Assembly: GCA_033856175.1 (NCBI GenBank)
Contig: JAWVFK010000023.1
Coordinates: 1 to 58,799, forward strand
Direction: 5' to 3'
DNA: 58,799 nt
Source of the DNA: JAWVFK01 sp033856175
Lineage (GTDB): Bacteria; Actinomycetota; Thermoleophilia; Solirubrobacterales; 70-9
Shown in pieces: positions 15,672 to 23,769 of the stretch; positions within the stretch are counted from its first letter, which is position 1, and each line of letters starts with the position of its first letter. Under the pieces are notes generated by a model. It did no database searches, was not told the origin of the DNA, and saw only the letters and a program-made list of their open reading frames with translations. The position numbers and the translations under genes are program-made.

Positions 15672-16585
15672 CCCTGCGCCTCCGCGCCCAGCCGGCCCTC
15701 GCCGAGCCGCACGCCCACCCGCTCGGCGACGAGGTCGATGTCGGTGCGGTGCTTGACGATGATGCTCATCGACTGCTCGAAGACGCCGCGGTCGATCTCC
15801 TCGACCCCCATCAGCAGCAGCGTCCGCGCCCAGTCGATCGACTCGGCGATCGAGGGCGGCTTCTTGAGGTCGAGGGCCCGCACCATGTGGACGACCTCGA
15901 CCAGCCGCCGCGCCAGCGCCTCGTCCAGCTCCGGCGCGTGCAGGCGGACGATCTCCATCTCGCGCTCGACCTCGGGGTAGTCGAGCCAGAGGTAGAGGCA
16001 GCGGCGCTTCAGCGCCTCGGTCAGCTCGCGCGAGTTGTTCGAGGTCAGCACGACGATCGGCCGCGTCTTCGCCTCGATCACGCCGAGCTCGGGAATCGAG
16101 ATCTGGAAGTCCGAGAGCACCTCCAGCAGCATCGCCTCGAACTCCTGGTCGGTCTTGTCGATCTCGTCGATCAGCAGGACGACCGGCTCGGTGCTCGTGA
16201 TCGCGGTCATCAGCGGCCGCGTCAGCAGGAACTCGTCGCTGAAGATGTCGTCGTGGACGGAGTCCCAGCCGGGCCCGTCGCTCTCGCCGGTCGAGCCGGC
16301 CTGGATTCGCAGCAGCTGCTTGCGGTAGTTCCACTCGTAGAGGGCCTTGGCCTCGTCGAGCCCCTCGTAGCACTGCAGGCGGATCAGCTGGCGGCCGGTG
16401 GCGCGTGAGAGCGCCTTCGCCAGCTCGGTCTTGCCGACCCCCGCCGGCCCCTCGACGAGCACCGGCTTGCCGAGCTGCTGGGCGAGGAAGGAGACCAGCG
16501 CCGCAGACTCGTCTGCCAGATAGTCGACCTCGGCGAGGGCGCGCTTGACCTCCTCGACCGATCCCGGTGTCTTCAGGACGGGCAT
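15668..16585 (-). CDS. MoxR-family AAA+ ATPase
   Basis: This is 305 residues. Walker A GPAGVGKT (about 46-53), Walker B VVLLIDEIDK, sensor 1 VVLTSNNSREL and a C-terminal lid VHMVRALDLKKPPS are all intact. MoxR proteins are AAA+ chaperones working with a vWA partner, here the next gene, overlapping by 4 bp. A leaderless-type promoter precedes ATG 16585. The pair is not beside CO-dehydrogenase genes, so its client is unknown. Confidence 0.9.
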   Translation of the reverse strand: MPVLKTPGSVEEVKRALAEVDYLADESAALVSFLAQQLGKPVLVEGPAGVGKTELAKALSRATGRQLIRLQCYEGLDEAKALYEWNYRKQLLRIQAGSTGESDGPGWDSVHDDIFSDEFLLTRPLMTAITSTEPVVLLIDEIDKTDQEFEAMLLEVLSDFQISIPELGVIEAKTRPIVVLTSNNSRELTEALKRRCLYLWLDYPEVEREMEIVRLHAPELDEALARRLVEVVHMVRALDLKKPPSIAESIDWARTLLLMGVEEIDRGVFEQSMSIIVKHRTDIDLVAERVGVRLGEGRLGAEAQG

Positions 16586-16591
16586 GGCCGG

Positions 16592-16597
16592 ATGATA
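16592..16597 (-). promoter_or_regulatory. -10 TATCAT of the moxR-like gene
   Basis: On the leftward strand TATCAT ends 6 nt before ATG 16585. It lies only 8 bp from the -10 of the divergent small gene. Confidence 0.5.
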
Positions 16598-16605
16598 CGG
16601 GCGGC

Positions 16606-16611
16606 GATAAT
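16606..16611 (+). promoter_or_regulatory. -10 GATAAT of the 16618 gene
   Basis: GATAAT ends 6 nt before GTG 16618, back to back with the leftward moxR-like promoter. The -35 regions must overlap the opposing transcription unit. Confidence 0.5.
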
Positions 16612-16617
16612 GCGGCG

Positions 16618-16848
16618 GTGAGCCTCGTCCTCGGGAGCGTCCTGCCGCACAGCCTCGGCCCCTACCTGGCGACGATGGTGGTCGGCTTCTGCGTCGCCAC
16701 CGCCGGCCACATCTGGCGCACCCGCTGGCTCGTGGCCATCGGCATCGCGCTGATCTTCCTGTCGACCTTCCTGCTGCCGCTGGCGCTGATCGCCACCAAC
16801 GACGAGCCGCCGCCGCCGGGCCCGGGGATCTACCCGCCCGGCAGCTAG
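16618..16848 (+). CDS. small two-helix membrane protein
   Basis: This is 76 residues from GTG 16618, set by the -10 six bases upstream. It has two hydrophobic helices (PYLATMVVGFCVATAGHIW and VAIGIALIFLSTFLLPLALI) and a Pro/Gly-rich tail. It diverges from the moxR-like gene. Function unknown. Confidence 0.6.
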   Translation: MSLVLGSVLPHSLGPYLATMVVGFCVATAGHIWRTRWLVAIGIALIFLSTFLLPLALIATNDEPPPPGPGIYPPGS

Positions 16849-16861
16849 GCCCACGGTCCGC

Positions 16862-17332
16862 TCAGGGCCGGTGGCGGCGAAGATGCCCGCCGCCGCCGTG
16901 GTGATGGTGGTGCGGCGCGACGCCGCGAAATCCCGCCAGCACCATCAGCGCGGCGCCCGCCAGCGCGATCAGCAGGCCGTAGTGGACGCCGAAGGTCGGA
17001 TGCGACGGCACCTCCTGCAGGGTTGGCCGGTCGGCCATGTCGTAGATCAGCAGCAGCGCCGACCAGCCGCCGGCGACCAGAAGCAGCTTGGCCTCGGTCA
17101 CGGGCTCCGGCAGGACGCGGCCCCGCGTCGTCTCGTAGAGCATCGCCAGCACGGCGCCGATCGTCAGCAGCAGCGCCGCCACCAGCCAGTCGAAGGCGCC
17201 GAACCCGGTCTTGACGATGCCGCCGCTGACATCGAGGCCGTACCAGGGCAGGAACATGCTGGCGAGGACGATGAGGCAGCCGATCGCGCCGAGCCGCTCG
17301 TTCGGCCCCAGGGATCGAAACGCCTTGGCCAC
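16862..17332 (-). CDS. four-helix membrane protein with His-rich tail
   Basis: This is 156 residues from GTG 17332, placed just after the stop of the DUF2203 gene. About four membrane helices (GAIGCLIVLASMFLPWYGL, AFDWLVAALLLTIGAVLAML, AKLLLVAGGWSALLLIYDM, YGLLIALAGAALMVLAGF) are followed by VAPHHHHHGGGGHLRRH. The His run could bind metal; this is inference. The longer open frame to 17389 overlaps the neighbour and is not used. Function unknown. Confidence 0.65.
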   Translation of the reverse strand: MAKAFRSLGPNERLGAIGCLIVLASMFLPWYGLDVSGGIVKTGFGAFDWLVAALLLTIGAVLAMLYETTRGRVLPEPVTEAKLLLVAGGWSALLLIYDMADRPTLQEVPSHPTFGVHYGLLIALAGAALMVLAGFRGVAPHHHHHGGGGHLRRHRP

Positions 17333-17337
17333 GAGGC

Positions 17338-17727
17338 TCAGTCGAGCGGCTTGCGCTCGCGGTGGCCGGAGTCGAGCTCGTGCCACCACGCGACCTCGTC
17401 CTCGCCCAGCTCCCAGCAGAGGTAGACCTCGCGATCCTCGCGCATCGCCGGGAAGTCGATCAGACCACGGTCGACGTCGCGGATCAGGATGCCGGCCCCC
17501 TGGACGGCCTCGACCAGCCGGCGAACCTCGAGGAACGCCTCGCCGACCTGGCGACCGCGCTCGCCGCCGCCGTTGGTCGGCGCGACCTCGGCGAGGACCT
17601 CGTGGGCCTCCTCGTCGGTCAGCATGTCCTTGGCGTCGCGCAACCGCTGCAGCAGCGGCTTGACCTGCGGCAGCAGGGCGTTGGCCTCGGCGACCGTGTA
17701 GTGGCGCTCGTGCAGCTTGTTGCTCAC
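17338..17727 (-). CDS. DUF2203 family protein
   Basis: This is a 129-residue soluble protein. It starts RHYTVAEANALLPQVKPLL, the family's hallmark, and ends DREVYLCWELGEDEVAWWHE, the conserved Trp-rich end of DUF2203. Function of the family is not established. GTG 17727 overlaps the stop of the upstream cyclase gene (GTGA), yet a TACAAT hexamer lies 6 nt before it, so it may also have its own leaderless transcript. Confidence 0.85.
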   Translation of the reverse strand: MSNKLHERHYTVAEANALLPQVKPLLQRLRDAKDMLTDEEAHEVLAEVAPTNGGGERGRQVGEAFLEVRRLVEAVQGAGILIRDVDRGLIDFPAMREDREVYLCWELGEDEVAWWHELDSGHRERKPLD

Positions 17728-20700
17728 GGCTCGATTGTATGGACCGCGGCGTCTGCTTCTCCGAGGACCCAGGCCCGCAGCCGCTCGCAGCGCTGGGCGT
17801 CGAGCGGCCTGCCGAGCTTGCTCCAGGCCGCCGCCGCCTCGGTCAGGGTCGCGGCGCCGCGACCCGAGTCGGCGTCGGTCGCGCCGTTGGCCTCGGCCGT
17901 CGCCGCCTCGCCGACCGGATAGTGCAGCCGCTCGGCGAGGTGGGTCGCCTCCTCGGCGGCTTCGCGGGCGTGCTCGAGCCGGCCGCCGAGGGCGAGCGTT
18001 ACCGCCCGCGCCGAGATCGCCTCGACCGACTGGGCGATCAATCCGGCGCGCTCGCAGATGTCGAGCGCCTGGGAGAGCGCCGTGTCGGCGGCGGTGTGCT
18101 CGCCGCGGTCGCGCAGCGTCGCCGCCAGCCAGAAGAGGGCCGAGAAGGCCACCTCGGAGCGGCCGACCTGCTCGCCGATCTCGTGAGCCCGCCGGCAGGC
18201 GCGCTCGGCGGCGTCCCACTGACCGGCGTGCCAGGCGAGGATGCCGCGCATCACGAACGGGAAGCAGAGCTTGCCCACCAGGCCCTCGCGCTCGGCGAGC
18301 GCGGCGCTGGCCTCGGCCGAGCGCTCGACCTCCTCCCAGTCGGCGCGGTAGACGGCGAGCTGGGCGAGCGCCGAGTGCAGCTCGACCTGCGAGGGTAGGT
18401 CGCCGAGCCGCTGCGAGATCTCGAGCGCCTCCGAGTAGGCGGCGCGGGCGGCGTCGTAGGCGGCCTCGGATACCTCGAGGTGGTAGCCGAGCGTCAGCAG
18501 CGCCCGCACCGCCTCGCCCTGGTCGGAGCCGCGGGCCAGCTCGACCGAGCGCTCGAGATTCTGCCGCGCCTTGGCGGCGTCGCCGATACGGCCGAAGACG
18601 CGGCCGAAGATGCCGTGGGCGCGACTCGCCGCCGTCGCCTCGCCCAGCCGCTCGGCCAGCCGCAGCGCCTTCTCCGAGGCGTAGATGGCGAGCATGTTGT
18701 CGCCGGTGTGCATGTAGAGCGACGCCGCTTCCTCGTAGAGGCGGACGAGCTCGAGGCAGGGCGGGCCGTCCTTGAGCAGGTCGATGCCCTTCTGGTAGTG
18801 GTCGATCGACGCTTCGCGGTCGCCCTTGTGCCAGAGCGCCGCGCCGACCTTGCGGTGGAGGTCGCCGATCCGCGCCAGGTTCTCCTCGCGCCGGTGGTGC
18901 TCGAGGCAGTGCTCCCAGACCTCCACCGCGGCGTCGACCCGGCCGAGCCGCAGGGCGACGTCGCCCTCCTTCTCGCCGATGCGGGCGTGCGTGTCGGTGT
19001 CGAGCTCGTCGCCGTGCTCGAGCGCGGCGGCATAGTGGCCGAGCGCCTCCTGGTTCGAGTAGAGGTTGGCGGCGGCGTCACCGGCGGCTTCCAGATAGCG
19101 GCCCGCCTTCGCCTGCAGCTGGCGCTGCTCGCCGGCGTCGAGGTCGGCCTCGCGACCGTAGGAGGCGGCGCGGCTGTAATGGTCGGCGACCATCGCGACG
19201 ACGGCGTCGGGACGCTCGCCCGCGCGCTCCTCGATGAAGCGGCCGACGTCGACGTGCTTGCGTGCCCGCAGCGCCTTCGGCAGCATCGCGTAGGCGACGT
19301 CGCGGATCAGCACGTGCTTGAAGGCGTACTCGCGCTCCCCCGAGAGCCGGCTGGCGCTGCGCGGAACGATCAGGTCCTTCTCCTGGAGCGCGGCGAGGAC
19401 GCCGGCCAGGTCGAGCCCCTGGTCGCGCGCGGCCTCGCCCAGCGACCCCTCCCAGAAGGTCTGGCCGACGACGGCGGCGTGCTGGAGCAGCCGCCGCTCG
19501 AGCGAGTCGAGCGAGTCGAGGCGGGCGGCGAGCAGCGACTGGACCGAGTCCGGCAGCGTCGCCGCCTCGATCGAGCCCTCCTCGATCAGCCGGTTGACCA
19601 TCTCCTCGGCGAACAGCGGATTGCCGCCGGCGCGCTCGGCGACCAGCGGCACCGCCGAGCCCGAGTCGCCGTTGCCGCCGGGGAAGAGCGCCTCGACGAG
19701 CTGCCGCGTCTCGGCCTCGCTCAGCGGCTCCAGCGCCAGCGTGGTGCCGTTGCGGCCGCCGCCGCCCCAGCCGGGCCGCCGCTCGAGCAGGTCCTCGCGG
19801 GCGAGGCAGACCAGCAGCAGCGGCCCGCGCACCCAGCGGGCCAGGTACTCGATCAGGTCGAGCATGCCCTCGTCGGCCCAGTGGATGTCCTCGAAGGCCA
19901 GCAGCAGGGGCCGCCGCCTGGCGATCGACTCGACGAGGCCGCGGATCGCCGAGAAGAGCGCCTCGCGCGTTCGCTGCGGGTCCTCGGACTCGCGCTCGAG
20001 GGCGCCGCCCGGAACCTCGATGCCGAGCGGCCGTGCGATCAGCGCCGCGCTGCGCTCCGCGGCCTCGGGCCCCTCGTCGTCCTCGGCCTCGGCGGCGAGG
20101 CGGGCGACCCCCTCTCGCAGCTTGCGCCATGCCTCCTCGGCGGAGTCGCCGTCGAGGATCTCGAGCTCGGCGCGGATGACCTCGCCGATCGCCCAGTAGG
20201 CGATGCCGGTGCCGTAGGGAGGGCAGAGGCCCTGACGGAGCGCCGGCGCGTCGGCGTCGTCGGCGAGGGCGGCGTCGAGCTCGCGCAGCAGCCTCGACTT
20301 GCCGACGCCGGCCTGACCGAGCACGGTGACCAGGTGGGGGCTGCTCTCGCGAACGACGCGCTCGAAGACCGAGCGCAGCAGCCCCAGCTCGTCCTCGCGC
20401 CCGATCAGCGGCGTCGCGCTGCGCCCCGCCGAGTGGCGCACCGGCCCCGCCGTCAGCACCGCGACCGCTTCCCAGGCGGGGACCGGCTCGGACTTTCCCT
20501 TCAGCGTCAGCGGCGCCAGCTCGACATACTCGACCGTCGCCCGTGTCGCCCTGTGCGTCGCCGCACCGACCGTGACCGTCCCCGGCCGAGCCGCGGACTG
20601 CAGTCGCGAGGCGACGTTGACGACGTCGCCGATCACCGTGTAGCCGTCACCGACCGAGCCGGCCATCACCTCGCCGGTGTTGATGCCGACGCGCAGCGAG

Positions 20701-21086
20701 AAGCTGGCGCCGCCGGCGCGCTCGTTGACCTCGCCCATCGCCGCCTGCATCGCCAGCGCGGCGCGGACGGCGCGCTCGGGGTCGTCCTCGTGGGCGACCG
20801 GGGCGCCGAAGACGCCCATGACGTTGTCGCCGATGTACTTGTCGATCGAGCCGCCATAGCGCTCGATCTCCTCGCCGAGGCGCCGCAGTGCCCGGTCGAC
20901 CAGCGCCTTGGCCGCCTCGGGATCCATGCTCTCGGTCGCCGCGGTGTAGCCGGAGAGGTCGGCGAAGAGCACGGTCGCCTGGCGGCGCTCCTCGAGCGGA
21001 GCCTCGAGCGCGGCTCCGCACGACATGCAGAACCTGGCCTGCTCGGGGTTGGCGGCGGCGCAGCTCGGGCAGACGCGCTCAGTCAT
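17724..21086 (-). CDS. zinc-ribbon / class III cyclase / AAA-ATPase / TPR regulator
   Basis: This is 1120 residues. A zinc ribbon (Cys 6, 9, 20, 23) is followed by a class III adenylate/guanylate cyclase domain (about 36-205), with metal-binding Asp43 in LFADLSGY, the second metal Asp in YIGDNVMG and the GDVVNVASRLQS loop with the catalytic Asn/Arg. Next is an AAA/STAND-type NTPase (Walker A GQAGVGKS; Walker B LLLAFEDIHW) and a long C-terminal TPR solenoid from about residue 640. Actinobacteria often carry this architecture. It probably makes cAMP under control of the NTPase/TPR part. Start is ATG 21086; upstream in-frame codons are not protein-like. Confidence 0.9.
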   Translation of the reverse strand: MTERVCPSCAAANPEQARFCMSCGAALEAPLEERRQATVLFADLSGYTAATESMDPEAAKALVDRALRRLGEEIERYGGSIDKYIGDNVMGVFGAPVAHEDDPERAVRAALAMQAAMGEVNERAGGASFSLRVGINTGEVMAGSVGDGYTVIGDVVNVASRLQSAARPGTVTVGAATHRATRATVEYVELAPLTLKGKSEPVPAWEAVAVLTAGPVRHSAGRSATPLIGREDELGLLRSVFERVVRESSPHLVTVLGQAGVGKSRLLRELDAALADDADAPALRQGLCPPYGTGIAYWAIGEVIRAELEILDGDSAEEAWRKLREGVARLAAEAEDDEGPEAAERSAALIARPLGIEVPGGALERESEDPQRTREALFSAIRGLVESIARRRPLLLAFEDIHWADEGMLDLIEYLARWVRGPLLLVCLAREDLLERRPGWGGGGRNGTTLALEPLSEAETRQLVEALFPGGNGDSGSAVPLVAERAGGNPLFAEEMVNRLIEEGSIEAATLPDSVQSLLAARLDSLDSLERRLLQHAAVVGQTFWEGSLGEAARDQGLDLAGVLAALQEKDLIVPRSASRLSGEREYAFKHVLIRDVAYAMLPKALRARKHVDVGRFIEERAGERPDAVVAMVADHYSRAASYGREADLDAGEQRQLQAKAGRYLEAAGDAAANLYSNQEALGHYAAALEHGDELDTDTHARIGEKEGDVALRLGRVDAAVEVWEHCLEHHRREENLARIGDLHRKVGAALWHKGDREASIDHYQKGIDLLKDGPPCLELVRLYEEAASLYMHTGDNMLAIYASEKALRLAERLGEATAASRAHGIFGRVFGRIGDAAKARQNLERSVELARGSDQGEAVRALLTLGYHLEVSEAAYDAARAAYSEALEISQRLGDLPSQVELHSALAQLAVYRADWEEVERSAEASAALAEREGLVGKLCFPFVMRGILAWHAGQWDAAERACRRAHEIGEQVGRSEVAFSALFWLAATLRDRGEHTAADTALSQALDICERAGLIAQSVEAISARAVTLALGGRLEHAREAAEEATHLAERLHYPVGEAATAEANGATDADSGRGAATLTEAAAAWSKLGRPLDAQRCERLRAWVLGEADAAVHTIEP
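17734..17739 (-). promoter_or_regulatory. -10 TACAAT inside the cyclase gene end, for DUF2203
   Basis: On the leftward strand TACAAT ends 6 nt before GTG 17727. It overlaps the last codons of the cyclase/AAA gene. Confidence 0.45.
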
Positions 21087-21217
21087 CGGCAACCCCAAGG
21101 ACCGCTCAGCCCACGCTCGCAAGACGCCTGTCCGAGGACCGATTCCACCGCTCGCGAGGGTAACGCCATTCCGCTAACGTGCTCCGTTCAGATCCACCGA
21201 GCAAGGAGAGCTTCGTC

Positions 21218-22294
21218 TTGAGCCGCATAAGAGCCCTGGTATTTGCGTTCTTCGCCGTCCTTCTCACCGTCGGCATCGCCGCCTGCGGCGGAGGTGGGAG
21301 CTCCAGCAACGGCGAGGATCCGCAGAAGGTCATCAACGAGACCTTCTCGGGCAAGAAGGACATCCACAGCGGCAACCTCGACCTCTCTTTCAAGGTCAGC
21401 GCCAAGGGCAAGAACGGCGGCTCGTTCGACGCCAAGCTGAACGGCCCCTTCGAGAGCCAGGGCAAGGGCAAGCTCGGCAAGTTCGACCTCAACGCGACGG
21501 TCAGCGGCTCCGGCAGCGGCCAGAGCATCTCGTTCAGCGGCGGCATCGCCTCGACCGGCGACAAGGCGTTCGTCAACTACAAGAACACCGACTACGAAGT
21601 CCCAAGCACGACCTTCGAGCAGTTCAAGTCGCAGCTGCAGGCGCAGAGCAAGAGCAACTCCTCGCAGTCGGCCAATCCGTTCGGCAAGCTCGGCGTCAGC
21701 CCCAAGGACTGGCTGACCAACCTCAAGAACGAGGGGACCGAGGACGTCAACGGCGCCAGCACGATCCACATCTCCGCCGACGCCAACATCTCGAAGGCGG
21801 TCGACGATCTCAAGAAAATCCTCAGCCAGGCCGGCAACCTCAACGTGCCGACCGGCACCCAGCTGCCCAACTCGGCTCAGCTCGACCAGCTGAAGAAGGC
21901 AGTCAAGACCGCGCACTTCGACGTCTTCAGCGGCGAGAAGGACAAGATCCTGCGCAAGATCGACGTCAACCTGAGCATCGCCAGCTCCGGATCGACCGCC
22001 GACCTCGCCTTCTCGTTCGGCATCAGCGACCTCAACAAGCCGCAGACGATCAAGGCTCCCAGCGGCGCCAAGCCGCTCAGCGAGCTGCTCACCCAGCTGG
22101 GCATCCCGGGCGGCCTCGGCGCGCTCGGCGGTTTGGGCGGCGCCAGCGCCGGCGGCTCGTCGAGTGCCGGCGGTGCCGGCGGTGCGCCGACCGGTGGGCC
22201 CAGCTCAGCGCAGTCGCAGAAGTACCTCGCCTGCCTGCAGGCGGCGAAGGACCAGGCCGCGATCGCGGCCTGCGCCTCGCAGCTCAGTCAGTAG
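21218..22294 (+). CDS. secreted lipoprotein of unknown function (LppX/LolA-like?)
   Basis: This is 358 residues from TTG 21218, chosen because AAGGAGAG (21203-21210) precedes it. The signal peptide ends GIAACGGGG with the lipobox Cys near residue 23. The mature protein alternates beta-rich stretches such as LDLSFKVSAKGKNGGSFDAK with Lys/Asp loops, typical of LppX/LprG- or LolA-like lipid-binding folds, but I cannot confirm that. A Gly/Ser/Ala-rich linker (about 298-332) leads to a C-terminal YLACLQAAKD motif with two Cys. Likely cell-surface anchored. Divergent from the cyclase gene; its 3' end overlaps the cupin gene by 11 bp. Confidence 0.7.
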   Translation: MSRIRALVFAFFAVLLTVGIAACGGGGSSSNGEDPQKVINETFSGKKDIHSGNLDLSFKVSAKGKNGGSFDAKLNGPFESQGKGKLGKFDLNATVSGSGSGQSISFSGGIASTGDKAFVNYKNTDYEVPSTTFEQFKSQLQAQSKSNSSQSANPFGKLGVSPKDWLTNLKNEGTEDVNGASTIHISADANISKAVDDLKKILSQAGNLNVPTGTQLPNSAQLDQLKKAVKTAHFDVFSGEKDKILRKIDVNLSIASSGSTADLAFSFGISDLNKPQTIKAPSGAKPLSELLTQLGIPGGLGALGGLGGASAGGSSSAGGAGGAPTGGPSSAQSQKYLACLQAAKDQAAIAACASQLSQ

Positions 22295-22691
22295 CCGGCC
22301 AGAAGTCTTCGTGCTTGACGGCGTCCTCGCGCGGGTCGCCGCGCTGGGAGACGAGGATCACCTCGGCCTCGTCGGGGCCGTCGTTGTGAATTGAGCGGAC
22401 CGCCTCGGGGGCGAGCCTGACGGCCGTTCCCGGGCCGGCGTCGAACTCGTCGTCGTCGATCTTGAAGCGAACCTTGCCGGCGAGCACGAGCACGACCTCC
22501 TCCTGGGTCTTGTGGCTGTGCCCGTAGCTGCCGCGCCCGCCGGTCCCCGCGGGCATCCGCCGCAGCGTGAGGGCGACCTGCTCGGCCTCCAGCGGGCCGC
22601 TGTAGGAGAGCATCTCGCCGAAGCCCTCGTAGCCCGCCATCCAGTTCTCGGCCTCGCCGCGCTCGACGATCCTGTAGTTGCTGGTTGCCAT
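22284..22691 (-). CDS. cupin-domain protein
   Basis: This is 135 residues of a single cupin barrel: GHSHKTQEEVVLVLAGKVRF carries the metal-binding His/His/Glu pattern of motif 1, and VRSIHNDG is the likely motif 2 with its His. Start ATG 22691 has GAGAGGAGCG upstream. It follows the aldo/keto reductase gene on the same strand (31 bp apart), so the two may be co-transcribed. Substrate unknown. Confidence 0.82.
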   Translation of the reverse strand: MATSNYRIVERGEAENWMAGYEGFGEMLSYSGPLEAEQVALTLRRMPAGTGGRGSYGHSHKTQEEVVLVLAGKVRFKIDDDEFDAGPGTAVRLAPEAVRSIHNDGPDEAEVILVSQRGDPREDAVKHEDFWPATD

Positions 22692-22722
22692 CGCGATGGC
22701 GCTCCTCTCTCGGGCGCGGTGG

Positions 22723-23712
22723 CTAGACCGCGGCCGGCTCGACGTCGAAGTTTCGCTCGTAGAGCTCGCCGACCCGCTCGAGCTCCTCTGGGCTGAGGTC
22801 GGGGACGTCGGCGGCGCCGGCGTACTCGCGCAGCTCGCGCTCGTTGGTGATCGTCGGGATCACCGAGGCCATCTGCGGCTGGGCGAGGATGAAGCGGAGC
22901 GCCGCCTGCGCCATCGTCCGGCCGCTGCCCTGCTCGCAGAGGAAGCGGATGCGGTCGATCTTCTGCAGGCCCTCGACCAGCCATTTGCGCGGCCGGTGAC
23001 GGCGGTGGTCGGAGCCCGTGAACTCGGTCTCGAGCGTGAGGTTGTCGTCGAGCAGGCCGCTGGAGGTCGGGACCCGCGCCATCACGCCGGCGCCGCGTTC
23101 GGCGGCGACGGCGAGGAAGTCGTCGCCGGGCTGCTGCTCGAGCAGGTTGTAGACGGTCTGGACCGAGGCCAGCTCACGCTCGCGCAGCGCCCGCAGCCCC
23201 TCCTCGCGCCAGCCGATCGCCGGGCCGAGGGCGATGCCGTAGTAGCGGATCTTGCCCTCGTCCCTGAGCGCCTCGAGCGTCGCGAAGCACTCGTCGCTCT
23301 CGATCGCGTCCATGCGCGGGTTGTGCAGTTGGTAGAGGTCGACGCGGTCCGTCCTCAGCCGGGTCAGGCTCGCCTCGAGGGCCTCGCGGATGAAGGCGCC
23401 ATCCCAGCGCTGGGGGCGCTCGCCCTCGGAGTGCTCCTGGCGGTCGGCGTGAAGGTCGTAGCCGAACTTCGTCGAGAGCTGGACGCGGTCGCGGTGGGGG
23501 GCGAGGACGCGGCCGACGAGCTCCTCGTTGGCGCCCTGGCCGTAGGCGTCGCCGGTGTCGAAGAAGGTGATGCCGAGCTCGACGGCCTCGAGCAGCAGCC
23601 GCTCACCATCTGCCTCGCTGACATCGCCCCACCAGTTCGACCCCAGCGCCCAGGTGCCGAAGCCGATCTCCGATGCCTCGAGGCCTGTCTCGCCGAAGCG
23701 CCGGATCCTCAT
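22723..23712 (-). CDS. aldo/keto reductase
   Basis: This is a 329-residue NADPH-dependent oxidoreductase of the AKR superfamily. FFDTGDAYGQG holds the catalytic Asp and Tyr, LSTKFGYD the Lys, and DLYQLHNP the His. The C-terminal VIPTITNERELRE segment binds the cofactor phosphate. The start ATG 23712 is fixed by TAGACT 7 nt upstream. Longer open sequence above it is antisense to the antiporter gene and discarded. Substrate cannot be assigned. Confidence 0.9.
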   Translation of the reverse strand: MRIRRFGETGLEASEIGFGTWALGSNWWGDVSEADGERLLLEAVELGITFFDTGDAYGQGANEELVGRVLAPHRDRVQLSTKFGYDLHADRQEHSEGERPQRWDGAFIREALEASLTRLRTDRVDLYQLHNPRMDAIESDECFATLEALRDEGKIRYYGIALGPAIGWREEGLRALRERELASVQTVYNLLEQQPGDDFLAVAAERGAGVMARVPTSSGLLDDNLTLETEFTGSDHRRHRPRKWLVEGLQKIDRIRFLCEQGSGRTMAQAALRFILAQPQMASVIPTITNERELREYAGAADVPDLSPEELERVGELYERNFDVEPAAV

Positions 23713-23719
23713 CGCGCCA

Positions 23720-23725
23720 AGTCTA
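23720..23725 (-). promoter_or_regulatory. -10 TAGACT of the aldo/keto reductase gene
   Basis: On the leftward strand TAGACT ends 7 nt before ATG 23712; leaderless-type. Confidence 0.55.
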
Positions 23726-23754
23726 GTGAGGGGTCCACGCAGCCGGCCGCGCCA

Positions 23755-23760
23755 TAAGCT
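23755..23760 (+). promoter_or_regulatory. -10 TAAGCT of the Ca2+/H+ antiporter gene
   Basis: TAAGCT ends 9 nt before TTG 23770 and supports that start; divergent from the aldo/keto reductase promoter. Confidence 0.45.
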
Positions 23761-23769
23761 TCGCCGCCC

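Noticed and set aside
14313..16373. A 686-codon open frame on the minus strand spanning the CoxE-like gene and most of the MoxR gene
   Set aside because: The upstream half is Arg/Ala/Gly-rich low-complexity sequence in the wrong frame relative to the intact MoxR protein.
18480..21221. A 913-codon plus-strand frame antisense to the cyclase/AAA gene
   Set aside because: Composition is Val/Leu/Ala/Asp/Arg-biased noise typical of the antisense of high-GC codons; the opposite strand has clear domains.
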